This document shows positions 35,584-43,780 of a DNA stretch of 64,000 bases, piece after piece. The DNA is from JBJYKD01 sp049310025 (GTDB taxonomy: Bacteria > Bacillota > Thermosediminibacteria > Thermosediminibacterales > Tepidanaerobacteraceae). The position numbers and the translations under genes are program-made. The notes below the pieces were generated by a model that had not been told where the DNA came from, ran no database searches, and saw only the letters and a list, made by a program, of their open reading frames with translations. Numbering within the stretch: position 1 is the first letter of the stretch; every line of letters begins with the position of its first letter. The stretch spans positions 44,416 to 108,415 of the forward strand of contig NZ_JBJYKD010000010.1 in NCBI RefSeq assembly GCF_049310025.1, read 5' to 3'.

Positions 35584-35775
35584 TCAATATCTGCCAAAGT
35601 GTTCTCTATATTGATTGACATCCTCGCCGTCTAAAATCTTAAATGCATTTTCCTTCTGGGAACCAAATAGATACATAAGGATGATATTATATTTTTTACA
35701 TATGCTGTTGATTATCTCAATTTTATTTTTCTTTCCATCGTATGATTGCATTAAATTCACTTTCTGAATTATCAT
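35584..35775 (-). pseudogene. truncated nucleotidyltransferase (MntA-like) fragment
   Basis: Sixty-three codons with INSICKKYNIILMYLFGSQKENA, the start of a minimal nucleotidyltransferase up to the GS motif, then unrelated residues and a stop. The SDxD catalytic part is missing. A remnant of a second MntA gene. Confidence 0.55.
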
Positions 35776-35812
35776 TTATTATTTATTTCATTTCCCCTCA
35801 TACTGCATTAAT

Positions 35813-36133
35813 TTACTCAATTACCACTGCCGTGCCGGATGCAGTCACCATGAGCATGTTGCCGTTTTGCCCCAGCACCTCATAGTCAACATCCACGCCG
35901 ATGACAGCATTGGCTCCCAGAGACGCCGCTCTTTGCTCCATCTCCCTCAATGCCGCTTCTCTTGCTTCGAGCAGCTCTCCCTCATAGGACTTTGACCGGC
36001 CACCGAAAATGTTTGAAAGACCTGCGGCAAAGTCCTTAATAAAGTTCACTCCTGATATTACCTCACCGAAAACTATTCCTTTATATTCAATAATTTTCTT
36101 GCCTTCTACACCAGGCGTGGTCGTCAATATCAT
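35813..36133 (-). CDS. YbjQ family protein
   Basis: A 106-residue protein of the YbjQ (UPF0145, 'heavy-metal-binding') family: TTTPGVEGKKIIEYKGIVFGEVISG, EAREAALREMEQRAASLGANAVIGVDVDYEVLG. These form pentameric rings of unknown role. ATG 36133 follows GGAGGGATTAAA; longer frames add non-family sequence. Length is full, so it is probably intact despite lying among decayed genes. Confidence 0.88.
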   Translation of the reverse strand: MILTTTPGVEGKKIIEYKGIVFGEVISGVNFIKDFAAGLSNIFGGRSKSYEGELLEAREAALREMEQRAASLGANAVIGVDVDYEVLGQNGNMLMVTASGTAVVIE

Positions 36134-36194
36134 TTTAATCCCTCCAATTAAAAGTTCGCTTTTTATCTTCTTTCTCTTCATTATATTTATATCA

Positions 36195-36491
36195 TCATTC
36201 ATCAGCAAAATAGTCATTATCGATTTTTTTTACTTCATAGACCCCCACCTTTGAAACTCCTATATTAAAATCTATCATGAAATTTGCCAGTTGCTCCCCA
36301 TCAATGAGAACAATCTTATTTTCTATGCTTTCGGCATAATTTATCGCTTCCTTTGTAAAGCTCGAAGTTGTGATAAAAATACCTTTTTTGGCCTTCTGAC
36401 CGAGCAAAGCTCCGGCAAACTTCTGAATTTCCGGGCGACCAACCTGATTTTCCCATCGCTTGGCCTGAATATATATTGTGTCTAAGCCCAA
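36195..36491 (-). pseudogene. mrr: Mrr-type restriction endonuclease, C-terminal fragment
   Basis: Ninety-eight codons match the second half of Mrr: IYIQAKRWENQVGRPEIQKF (the QxK part of the PD-(D/E)xK site), FAGALLGQKAKKGIFITTSS, EAINYAESIENKIVLIDG. The DNA-binding N-terminus and the catalytic Asp upstream are missing, and no homologous frame continues beyond 36491. A dead type IV restriction gene. Confidence 0.7.
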
Positions 36492-36826
36492 TCTATATGG
36501 TTTACGAATTTATCAAAACAATTAGCTTGCATTTTCGGCTAAATCATTACCGGCAAAATCAGGTTCTTTTAACATTTCCCCACCCGGCTGAGTACCCTAG
36601 CCGATTTATAATATTATGAAACCATGCCAATAATCAAAAATCCTTCACTTAGAATAAGAATTCTCCGGAAATAGCCAAAATCCTGCTGTCGTTTTCTAAA
36701 GAAGTATACTATAACCTGCTTTTAAACAGCAGCCTTTTTATTGGTTTATCCTGCGCTGAGCAATATTAGTATTTGATTGCTGGCAAGATTAAATGATACA
36801 ATATATGTATTACGGAGGTAAGTTAC
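36492..36826. other. intergenic region without supported genes
   Basis: AT-rich; it probably contained the lost 5' part of mrr and the promoter of the RHH gene. A GGAGG at 36814-36818 belongs to the RHH frame. Confidence 0.4.
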
Positions 36827-36852
36827 ATTGATTGATAAAATTGATTGATAAA
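36827..36852 (+). repeat. 13-bp tandem duplication in the RHH gene leader
   Basis: ATTGATTGATAAA is present twice back to back. The first TTG, well placed after GGAGG, now reaches a stop after six codons; the second TTG (36841) is in frame with the RHH gene but 22 nt from the ribosome site. The duplication likely damaged translation. Confidence 0.6.
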
Positions 36853-36858
36853 ATTAAA

Positions 36859-36990
36859 ATGATTCATATCAGAATGCCTGTAAGACTTCTAAATATGCTG
36901 GATGAATTTCTGAAAAAATCCAATAACACCGAATCCCGAAGTTCTTTTATTATAAAAGCCGTTGAAGAACAAATAAAAAATGAGAAATAG
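36859..36990 (+). CDS. small ribbon-helix-helix (CopG-like) protein
   Basis: Forty-three residues (IHIRMPVRLLNMLDEFLKK, SSFIIKAVEEQI) form a ribbon-helix-helix DNA-binding dimer unit, typical of VapB-type antitoxins and autorepressors. The start may be ATG 36859 or, historically, TTG 36841. It overlaps the following PIN fragment by 11 nt, the classic antitoxin-toxin layout. Expression may be impaired by the 13-bp leader duplication. Confidence 0.6.
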   Translation: MIHIRMPVRLLNMLDEFLKKSNNTESRSSFIIKAVEEQIKNEK

Positions 36991-37231
36991 CATAATTGAA
37001 AAATGGAAATCTTTTTTTGAACCCTTCGAAATCTTGTCCCCCGGCTATGGCGAAGCATTAAAGGCTGCAGAATTTTATCGCAGTTACAAAGAAAAGGGTA
37101 TTTCACTCGCAATCATCGATATGCTTCACGGAACCCTCGCAAAAGAAAAAGGCTACGTAGTAGCCACATCAAGTATAAAACATTGCCCCTTTGCTGAAAC
37201 CTATGATCCTCGAAACTTACGTTGCAATTGA
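36980..37231 (+). pseudogene. PIN-domain (VapC-like) toxin remnant lacking its N-terminal half
   Basis: Eighty-three codons; from ~8 on it resembles the second half of VapC: KWKSFFEPFEILSPGYGEAL, KEKGISLAIIDMLHGTLAKE, GYVVATSSIKHCPF. The first catalytic Asp (DTNVL-like segment) is absent, and the Asp positions expected in ND/T-D motifs are only partly kept. The join right after the start suggests an internal deletion of ~60 codons. Confidence 0.55.
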
Positions 37232-37299
37232 AGGAGGATAGTAATGAGCAACTTTTGTTGAAACCTATGATCCTTCTAAAGTATGAATAACATAAGTAT

Positions 37300-37710
37300 T
37301 TACAAAAATGTTTTGATTTTATCTATTGCGTCCTTTATGGCGAGAAACAGAGGTTTTTTTTCGATGCCGAGGACCGTGATGTCTTCGTTGTCTATGATGG
37401 GTATGAGGATTTTTCTTGCGCTGCTTGATGCTATGGCTTCCGCGATTTTTGGGGTTATCTCACCCATCATGCAATTGGGGATAACTATACCCATGGAGCC
37501 GACTATGACGTCGACTTTTTTTACGCTGTAAACAATGGCGTTCTCACCGGTGGCGCCCTTGTTGGCCTTTTCCTTCATCATGTTTGAGGTGGCGGCGGAA
37601 TTGGTCCCCAGCGCGTATATTTTTATGTCCGGGGGCAAATCCTGCCGCAGCAGGGCAATGATCTGACTGCCTATGCCCCCTCCCATACCGTCTACAACCG
37701 CGATTATCAT
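37300..37710 (-). CDS. DUF3842 family protein, CODH-maturation neighbourhood
   Basis: A 136-residue protein with a Rossmann-like start (IAVVDGMGGGIGSQIIALL), TNSAATSNMMKEKANKGATGENA and VGSMGIVIPNCMMGEITPKIAEAI. Family function is unknown. Its ATG overlaps the cooT stop (ATGA), so it is translationally coupled to the nickel chaperone. This suggests a part in Ni handling or CODH/ACS maturation. It is the last gene of the carbon-fixation supercluster. Confidence 0.85.
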   Translation of the reverse strand: MIIAVVDGMGGGIGSQIIALLRQDLPPDIKIYALGTNSAATSNMMKEKANKGATGENAIVYSVKKVDVIVGSMGIVIPNCMMGEITPKIAEAIASSSARKILIPIIDNEDITVLGIEKKPLFLAIKDAIDKIKTFL

Positions 37711-37907
37711 TTTTTATCTTTCCTGCTTTCAAGTATTATTTTGTGTTCCAGGAGCTTCACTTCTTTAATTACCGCATCCACGATTTTCTGCTCCCCCAGA
37801 AGGTCGTACATGAACACCCTGTCATTCTGCGGTTCAATATAAATCACATTATCCATTATCTCTGTTTCCTTTCCGTCTTCAAGCAGGTAAACCTTCGACT
37901 CGCACAT
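37707..37907 (-). CDS. cooT: CooT family nickel-binding protein
   Basis: Sixty-six residues beginning MCESKVYLLEDGKETEIMDN, with VIYIEPQNDRVFMYDLLGEQ and EVKLLEHKIILE. The N-terminal Cys2 is the known Ni ligand position of the CooT homodimer, which supplies Ni to CO dehydrogenase. ATG at 37907 follows AGGGGTG; the upstream in-frame GTG lies inside that site. Length equals that of characterised CooT. Confidence 0.93.
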   Translation of the reverse strand: MCESKVYLLEDGKETEIMDNVIYIEPQNDRVFMYDLLGEQKIVDAVIKEVKLLEHKIILESRKDKK

Positions 37908-37919
37908 AATACGCACCCC

Positions 37920-38156
37920 TCATATGTGTTTTTTGGCTTCCAGGAGAAAATCGCTGGCCGCCTTCAAGGCGTCGGCCGCTTTTGTTATCATTTCGGAAAC
38001 CCCGGCTTTCCCGAGCTTTTGCGATTTTTCGGCCCACTGCCGGAAATTTTCTTCGTGAGATTTGTTGTGCTCTATCCAGTGGGCCAGCAAGATTCTGAGG
38101 GTCTCGATGTCTTTGTTGTTTTCAGCGCCGCTGGTGGTTTGATGACCATCGCACAT
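37920..38156 (-). CDS. small His-rich protein of the CooT neighbourhood (DUF8180-like)
   Basis: Seventy-eight residues starting MCDGHQ, then a helical part LLAHWIEHNKSHEENFRQWA with His at i, i+4, i+8, and KAADALKAASDFLLEAKKH. The N-terminal Cys/His and the His ladder suggest metal binding. ATG 38156 follows GGGGAGG; the longer frame has no site. 12 bp separate it from cooT. Family assignment (DUF8180-like) is from memory of similar small proteins beside cooT in acetogens. Confidence 0.7.
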   Translation of the reverse strand: MCDGHQTTSGAENNKDIETLRILLAHWIEHNKSHEENFRQWAEKSQKLGKAGVSEMITKAADALKAASDFLLEAKKHI

Positions 38157-38317
38157 ATTAAAAACCTCCCCGTTAATTATTTTTTCAACAATAACGTTAG
38201 ACAAACCAGATTAACTTAATCATTTTTTATCTATCCCGAAAATAAAAATTGATTTTCCTCATCCGCCGGTGATGAGTCTATAATATGGTTATTAAAAAAT
38301 TATCTGCAACCGGTATG

Positions 38318-40249
38318 TCATAAATTCATGGTCTCACTCAGGCTGGGGAACAAGTTGATATCAGTATGCGGTATGAAGCAGGCCCCTACGAATTCTTCCA
38401 TGTAGGCCGGATCGGCGCTGAGTTCTATATAAGTCATTTGGTCCGCAATCTCGCGCGCCTTTTTCCGGGCGTCGTCGCTTATAAGACAGGCGTAGGCGCC
38501 CGCCAGGGAGCTGTTGCCGATAAATTCAAACCTGGCCGGGTCTATGTCCGGCAGGAGGCCTATTATTATGGAGTTGTTTATATCCAGGTTCTGGCCTATG
38601 CCCCCGGCGATTATGACCCTGTCAATATCCGCCATGTCCAGGCCCACGCTGTTGAGCAGGGTCCGGCATCCGGAATACACGGCGCCCTTTGCCCGGAGGA
38701 AGTTGTCTATGTCTATTTCATTTATTGTTATGTCCCTGCCGTCGGCGGAATCCCGGCCAAAGGCCAGCACATACTCATGGCAGCCGGTCGAAGGGTTATG
38801 CCTTATTCTCTCGGACTTTACATTCTTCTTAAATTTCCCCTTTCTATCTATTATACCCGACAGGAACATTTCCGCAATCAGATCTATTATACCCGAGCCG
38901 CAGATACCCTTCGGCTCCACATTTCCAATTACTTTAAACTCAGGCTGCAGAGAAACTCTATCAATCTTTACCTCATCTATGGCGCCGGTGGAAGCCCTCA
39001 TGCCGCAGCTGAGCTCACCGCCCTCAAAGGCCGGACCGGCGGAACAGGCGCACGCCACCATCCACTCCCGGTTCCCCAGGACTATTTCTCCATTGGTGCC
39101 CAGGTCGAGGAAAAGCGTGTTTTTATCCGAATCCCAGAACCCCGCCGCCAGCACCCCCGCCACGATATCGCCGCCCACGTAACTTGCCACATTAGGCAGC
39201 ATGTACACCGGGGAGTGCGGATTTATGTCCAGAAACACATCCCCTGCCTTAAGCGGCGGTGCGTTCCTGAAGGCCGGTATATACGGTTCAAGCCTGATGT
39301 ATTCCGCGGGAACGCCCAGAAACAGGTGCGACATGGTGGTGTTTCCGGCAAATACCGAGCACACTATTTGCTCTTTTTCTATGCCCAGCTTTTGCCTCAT
39401 CTTTTCAATCAGCCGGTTTATGGTGCCGCCAACCACGGCTCGCCGGAGTTTTTCCAGGCCCCCGGGCTTCGTGGAATATATTATGCGGCTTATGACGTCA
39501 CCTCCATACTGCATCTGCAGGTTCCCGCTGCTGGCGGAGGCTTCAATGCCGCCTGTGGCAAGATTTACAAGGCACGCAGCCACGGTGGTGGTCCCTATAT
39601 CCACGCAGAGACCGTATATCTTATCTTGCTTTTTTCCGCCGATGTTCAGCACCCGGTACCCATGCTCATCCCCGTGCAGGGTGAGAGTTGTGTTGAAATC
39701 GGCTTCCCGGAGAGCAGCCGGGAGCTTTTTTAATACATCCAGGGGACAGTTTATGTTTTCCGACCGGGCAATGAGTTTTAACTCCCGCATTACACGCTCC
39801 CAGTCGGGGATGTTGTCATCAATGGTGGGCTTTTTCACTTCTAACCGGACGGTTTTAAAACCGTTTTCAAGTCTCAGGCCGGATTTTTTCAGGACTTCCA
39901 CAACCCTCGCGGCCCGGGAGGCCCCGGCGGACCCCGATGACATATCTTCAACCATTATATCGTTGACAACGTCTACTTCCGGCACTTCCACAACCATATC
40001 GCCTTTCACCCTGGTAAGGCAGGCAAGCCTTATGCCGTCTTTCAGCTGGCTTTCCGAAAGGAGGGGGGAATTTTCGAAATCATGTTTTCCGTTTACAATC
40101 TTTATCCTGCACTTGCCGCAGTGGCCTTTACCGCCGCAGGGCGCGTCTATAAAGACCCCGGCCTTCCGGGCGGCTTCGATGATGGTGGTACCGCTCGCCA
40201 CTTCCACCGCCTTTTTTGCAGGTTCAAAAACCACCGTGCAGTTATTCAT
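38318..40249 (-). CDS. acsV: reductive activator of the corrinoid iron-sulfur protein (RACo/AcsV, DUF4445)
   Basis: A 643-residue protein. N-terminal [2Fe-2S] ferredoxin domain with DAPCGGKGHCGKCRIKI...CLTRVKGD, a linker and middle domain, and a C-terminal ASKHA ATPase domain (LCVDIGTTTVAACLVNL, TLFLDLGTNGEIVLGN, KGICGSGIIDLIAEM, VIIAGGIGQNLD). It uses ATP to drive one electron into inactive Co(II) corrinoid protein so the methyl transfer cycle can restart. ATG 40249 follows AGGTGG. A terminator separates it from gcvH, so it starts a maturation sub-operon with the His-rich gene, cooT and DUF3842. Confidence 0.94.
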   Translation of the reverse strand: MNNCTVVFEPAKKAVEVASGTTIIEAARKAGVFIDAPCGGKGHCGKCRIKIVNGKHDFENSPLLSESQLKDGIRLACLTRVKGDMVVEVPEVDVVNDIMVEDMSSGSAGASRAARVVEVLKKSGLRLENGFKTVRLEVKKPTIDDNIPDWERVMRELKLIARSENINCPLDVLKKLPAALREADFNTTLTLHGDEHGYRVLNIGGKKQDKIYGLCVDIGTTTVAACLVNLATGGIEASASSGNLQMQYGGDVISRIIYSTKPGGLEKLRRAVVGGTINRLIEKMRQKLGIEKEQIVCSVFAGNTTMSHLFLGVPAEYIRLEPYIPAFRNAPPLKAGDVFLDINPHSPVYMLPNVASYVGGDIVAGVLAAGFWDSDKNTLFLDLGTNGEIVLGNREWMVACACSAGPAFEGGELSCGMRASTGAIDEVKIDRVSLQPEFKVIGNVEPKGICGSGIIDLIAEMFLSGIIDRKGKFKKNVKSERIRHNPSTGCHEYVLAFGRDSADGRDITINEIDIDNFLRAKGAVYSGCRTLLNSVGLDMADIDRVIIAGGIGQNLDINNSIIIGLLPDIDPARFEFIGNSSLAGAYACLISDDARKKAREIADQMTYIELSADPAYMEEFVGACFIPHTDINLFPSLSETMNL

Positions 40250-40276
40250 ATTGCTTACCACCTTAATCTTATTTTA

Positions 40277-40310
40277 AAATACAGGCCACTTTTTGCAAGT
40301 GGCCTGTATA
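40277..40310 (-). terminator. terminator after gcvH (bidirectional)
   Basis: ATACAGGCCACTT-GCAA-AAGTGGCCTGTAT, 13-bp perfect stem, then TTTTAAAA on the minus strand; A-rich on the other side. It ends the fhs-to-gcvH run. Confidence 0.85.
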
Positions 40311-40324
40311 AAAAAGCCTGTTTT

Positions 40325-40699
40325 TTATAAAGTTTCTTTATACGCTGATTGGTCCAATAATTTCTCAAGTTCGGTCCTGTCGTCTATTTTTACCTTTATC
40401 ATCCACCCCTTTTCGTAGCAGGATTCGTTGACCAGTTCGGGGCTGTCCGCGAGTTCCTCGTTGACTTCAATCACCTCTCCGCTCACCGGGGCATATAAAT
40501 CGGAAGCTACCTTTGCGGACTCGACGCTGCCGAAAACTTCACCCTGCTTTATCTTTTCCCCGACTTCGGGCAGGTCCACATACAGAATTTCGCCAAGCTG
40601 GTGCTGGGCATGATCCGTTATGCCTATGACGGCTGTGTCGCCTTCAATTTTCGCCCAGGTGTGCTCCGGGTGGTACTTTCTATCCGCCGGAAAATCCAT
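40325..40699 (-). CDS. gcvH: glycine cleavage system H protein (lipoyl carrier)
   Basis: A 124-residue H protein: KYHPEHTWAKIEGDTAVIGI, lipoylation site SVESAKVASDLYAPVSGEV, NESCYEKGWMIKVKI. ATG 40699 follows AAGGGGATGAAGG. No gcvP or gcvT is in the window; together with lpdA in the same cluster it forms a lipoamide redox pair whose role in the Wood-Ljungdahl pathway is not established. The position after acsB is conserved in clostridial acetogens. Confidence 0.95.
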   Translation of the reverse strand: MDFPADRKYHPEHTWAKIEGDTAVIGITDHAQHQLGEILYVDLPEVGEKIKQGEVFGSVESAKVASDLYAPVSGEVIEVNEELADSPELVNESCYEKGWMIKVKIDDRTELEKLLDQSAYKETL

Positions 40700-40740
40700 A
40701 CCTTCATCCCCTTTTTGATTAAATTTTATTGAAATCAACC

Positions 40741-40796
40741 CTGATTTCAGAGTAAAAACCGTCGATGGCGGTTCGTGACGGCCTAAGGCACCACAA
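40741..40796 (-). terminator. acsB terminator within dispersed repeat copy C
   Basis: Minus strand: CCGTC...GACGG stem with a 13-nt loop followed by TTTTTA. The segment carries GGCGGTTCGTGACGGCC (plus strand from 40767) shared with copy B and a ~50-nt similarity to copy A, ending in CTGAAATCA. It lies between acsB and gcvH. Confidence 0.6.
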
Positions 40797-40806
40797 ATTG
40801 AAGCCC

Positions 40807-42930
40807 TTACATCATCGGATCCATGGACAGTGCGGGGTGCCCGACCCTGGTCAGAAATTCCACCACCGAGTCGGGATCGGTGCCCACGGTTTCGTCGGCT
40901 ATCATGTCGTAAAGGTTTTCTATGCCGATTTCTTTTGCTCTCTGTATCAATTTGTCTTTTAGCGCCTCTTTCAGCTCCCTCGGCATCCAGACTACCCTGG
41001 AAAGTCCGCCTTCGGCGTAAAGGAATTTCTTGCTTGTTATGAACTGCCTTCCGTGGCCCATGAATCCCGGAGTCTGCACCCCGCCGCCGGTGGTGGAAGC
41101 CAGCTCCCCGAAGGTCATTCCCAGCGGAGTCATGCCGGAGTATTCCCTGTTCACGATTATCACTCCGTTGGCTTCGGGCATGATGCCGCATATGCATTCA
41201 AAACACCCGCAGGAGGTCATGGGGTCTTCCATGATGGTGTAGATGTTGACCCTCTTTGTGGCTCCGTGGGAAAGCTGTTCCACCGCTTTATTGATGGAAT
41301 CCCAGCTGCCCTTCACCTCGTCGCTGCAGTGGCCTTTTACTATGGGCTGGCAGGGGCCGGTGGGATTGAGTTCCCTGGTGGCTTTTGCGTCAAGCCAGCT
41401 TACCGCACCGCAAAGCCCCAACCTTTCCGGAGTGACTATGCACACATGGGCCGGTGCGAAGGACTGACACAGCAGGCAGGAATAGAATGTGTCCACGCTT
41501 TCGTCGGTAAGGCCCGCAAGCCTGGCGTCCCTTGCCTCGTACCTGGGCCTGGCGATTTGCTGCAGCATGGACTCCACCTTTTCTTTATCCGTGACAATCG
41601 TAACCTGGACTTTATCCACGATGCTGCCGAATTCGTCCAGCATCTTGGCGTAGAGCACTTCGCCTATGTGCCTGAGCCTGAACCCGGCATAATAAGTTGA
41701 CTTGCTTATTCTCAGCCACATGATGTCTCTCTGGCCTATGTGCATTACACCCTCGATGTAGTTGGCAAAATAGTGAATCCTTCTTTCCATAACGGGCTCA
41801 AAGTCTTCCTGCATGTTCTTGCCCGCCACTTCCACCAGCAGCGCCAGGGGAAGTTTGCCTCCATCAGGTCCCAGGGTGTCGATATCGGGGCCGATGATTT
41901 CTATTTTGTGGTCCTCCACTTCCGCCAGGTCTTTCTTCATCACAAGTTCCCACGCAGGAGTCCTGCCGCCGCCGAATTCGGCAAACATATCATCCTTCCT
42001 TACCCTCTCGCCTTCAAACGCCGGTGCAAATCCCACGGGAATGGGAATCTCGGTTATCTTTATTTTAATGCCCCTCGCTTCCAGCGATGTGGGAATCAGT
42101 TTATCGCAGTCCTTCTGGACAATGAGGTTCTGAGGCACTTCCTGTATATCCTGGTCCGTTATCACAGGAAATCCCATGGCTATGGCGCCGGCGCCTGCGG
42201 AAACCACCAGTTCGCTCAAGGGCCCCAGGGCGTTCACAAAAGCGGGAACTCTTTCTTTGGTGTATTTTAAAAGCTCGGCCAGGTTGCCCGGCTGCACATT
42301 GCCGAAAATCAGAGCCGCCCTTATGGCCACAGTCACCACGTGGATTACGGAAGTCACATCATATCCCAGCGGTATAACTCTAAGCTCAAGGCCCATCTTG
42401 ACTTTGGCCGATACGGCCTGGTCGATGACCTTCCCCACCAGGAAAACAAGAAGACCTTTTGTCTGGTATCCTTTTATTATTTTCGCCGCCTCCTCATCGG
42501 AGGGCGCTTCCCCGATTACCACCGCAACGCCCGGGATGTCGCCCGTAACAAGGGGAACACCCAGCGAACGGATCACCGTGTCGGGTATGAACCCGGCACA
42601 GGGCTCTTCATAGGGGTTTTTGCCGCCGGTGTACTTGCAGGCCTCTATGACCTCGGCGGCCACAGCGGTGGCCAGACCCGCGTTTAACGCCTTTTCAAGG
42701 CTTTGCTCTTTTACGATTAAGCTCTCTATTATAGGAATGACTTCTTTTAAATCGGCCAGGGTGTTCACCTTTTTCCCGGTGGCGGCATATATCATAGGCA
42801 GGCTGTAAGCGGTTTCCGGGAAACTTATCTTTTCATTTTCTCCGAAAGCCTCCACGGTCTTTTCCACCACAGACTTGCAGGCACTCAGCGCCTGTTCGGA
42901 GCCGGTAAAGATAATGTCGAACAGTGTCAT
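40807..42930 (-). CDS. acsB: acetyl-CoA synthase (CODH/ACS beta subunit)
   Basis: A 707-residue ACS that condenses CO, a methyl group from CFeSP, and CoA. The A-cluster Cys ligands are visible in YSCLLCQSFAPAHVC, RLGLCGAVSW and SCGCFECICGI. N-terminal CODH-binding domain with VTGDIPGVAVVIGEAPSDEE is complete; total length is close to other acetogens. GGAGGGATATAA precedes the ATG. Preceded by acsE, followed by gcvH. The Ni-Fe site needs nickel, consistent with cooC/cooT nearby. Confidence 0.97.
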   Translation of the reverse strand: MTLFDIIFTGSEQALSACKSVVEKTVEAFGENEKISFPETAYSLPMIYAATGKKVNTLADLKEVIPIIESLIVKEQSLEKALNAGLATAVAAEVIEACKYTGGKNPYEEPCAGFIPDTVIRSLGVPLVTGDIPGVAVVIGEAPSDEEAAKIIKGYQTKGLLVFLVGKVIDQAVSAKVKMGLELRVIPLGYDVTSVIHVVTVAIRAALIFGNVQPGNLAELLKYTKERVPAFVNALGPLSELVVSAGAGAIAMGFPVITDQDIQEVPQNLIVQKDCDKLIPTSLEARGIKIKITEIPIPVGFAPAFEGERVRKDDMFAEFGGGRTPAWELVMKKDLAEVEDHKIEIIGPDIDTLGPDGGKLPLALLVEVAGKNMQEDFEPVMERRIHYFANYIEGVMHIGQRDIMWLRISKSTYYAGFRLRHIGEVLYAKMLDEFGSIVDKVQVTIVTDKEKVESMLQQIARPRYEARDARLAGLTDESVDTFYSCLLCQSFAPAHVCIVTPERLGLCGAVSWLDAKATRELNPTGPCQPIVKGHCSDEVKGSWDSINKAVEQLSHGATKRVNIYTIMEDPMTSCGCFECICGIMPEANGVIIVNREYSGMTPLGMTFGELASTTGGGVQTPGFMGHGRQFITSKKFLYAEGGLSRVVWMPRELKEALKDKLIQRAKEIGIENLYDMIADETVGTDPDSVVEFLTRVGHPALSMDPMM

Positions 42931-42969
42931 TTATATCCCTCCAAGGATATTTATTCAGCCTTCAGGCTG

Positions 42970-43755
42970 TTAAAGTTCCAGATATGAATCGCAATAAAGG
43001 TTTCTCCCTTTGATGACATCCGCCGTCTTTATGACATCCATCAGAAGTTTGTCACAGGGATTTATAATGGCCGATGTAAGGCCGCACTGGATGGCCATGG
43101 CGCAGAACGTGGCTTCGATGAGTCCCCTCAGCTCTTTGGGACAGCCGTTAGAGACGTTGCTTAATCCCCCGGTGGTCTTGAATCCCATTTCGGTGATCTG
43201 CCGGATGGTCTCCAGTACTTCCTGCTGCTTTTCCTGCATGCCTTTTACCACCACAAAGAGAGGGTCGAACAATATGTTTCCCGGGTCAAGGCCTACAGAC
43301 ATGGCCCTGTCAAGGATTTCGGTGCAGTACTGGATCCTCTCGTCTACATCCCTGGGTATGCCTTCCTTTGCGCAGAGGCCTATTACCATGGCGTCGCACT
43401 CCGCCGCCAGGTCAATCATGCCAATCCTGGCACCGGCGTCGGCGGAATTAATTATGGGCTTGCCGGCCTTCCGGTCGTATACCTTGATTCCCGCCTCGAT
43501 GGCTTTTGTATTGGCGGTGTCAAGGCAAAGGGGAACATTCGGGAACTCCGCCTGCAGGAGTTTTACCACCCAGGGCATAAGTTCCTCGCCGTCCCTGTCG
43601 GCGGGACCTATGTTCACATCCAGATAATTGGCTCCCGCCTCCACCTGCTCCCGGGCCCTGGCCAAAATCGGCTGAGGATTTCTTTCCTGCAGGGCCTTTC
43701 TTATGGTGGGCGATATTACGTGAATCCTTTCACCTATTGTCAAAAACCTGGCCAT
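42970..43755 (-). CDS. acsE: methyltetrahydrofolate:corrinoid/iron-sulfur protein methyltransferase
   Basis: A 261-residue TIM-barrel pterin-binding methyltransferase (LTIGERIHVISPTIRKAL, GANYLDVNIGPAD, PLCLDTANTKAIEAGI, GLSNVSNGCPKELRGLIEATF). It moves the methyl group from methyl-THF to Co(I) of AcsCD. Length equals Moorella AcsE. Sits between acsC and acsB with 25-40 bp gaps, one transcript. Confidence 0.97.
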   Translation of the reverse strand: MARFLTIGERIHVISPTIRKALQERNPQPILARAREQVEAGANYLDVNIGPADRDGEELMPWVVKLLQAEFPNVPLCLDTANTKAIEAGIKVYDRKAGKPIINSADAGARIGMIDLAAECDAMVIGLCAKEGIPRDVDERIQYCTEILDRAMSVGLDPGNILFDPLFVVVKGMQEKQQEVLETIRQITEMGFKTTGGLSNVSNGCPKELRGLIEATFCAMAIQCGLTSAIINPCDKLLMDVIKTADVIKGRNLYCDSYLEL

Positions 43756-43780
43756 CGAGATTCCTCCTCTTCCAAATTTC

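Noticed and set aside
36180..37300. CRISPR or phage defence locus beyond toxin-antitoxin and Mrr
   Set aside because: No spaced direct repeats and no cas-like reading in any frame.
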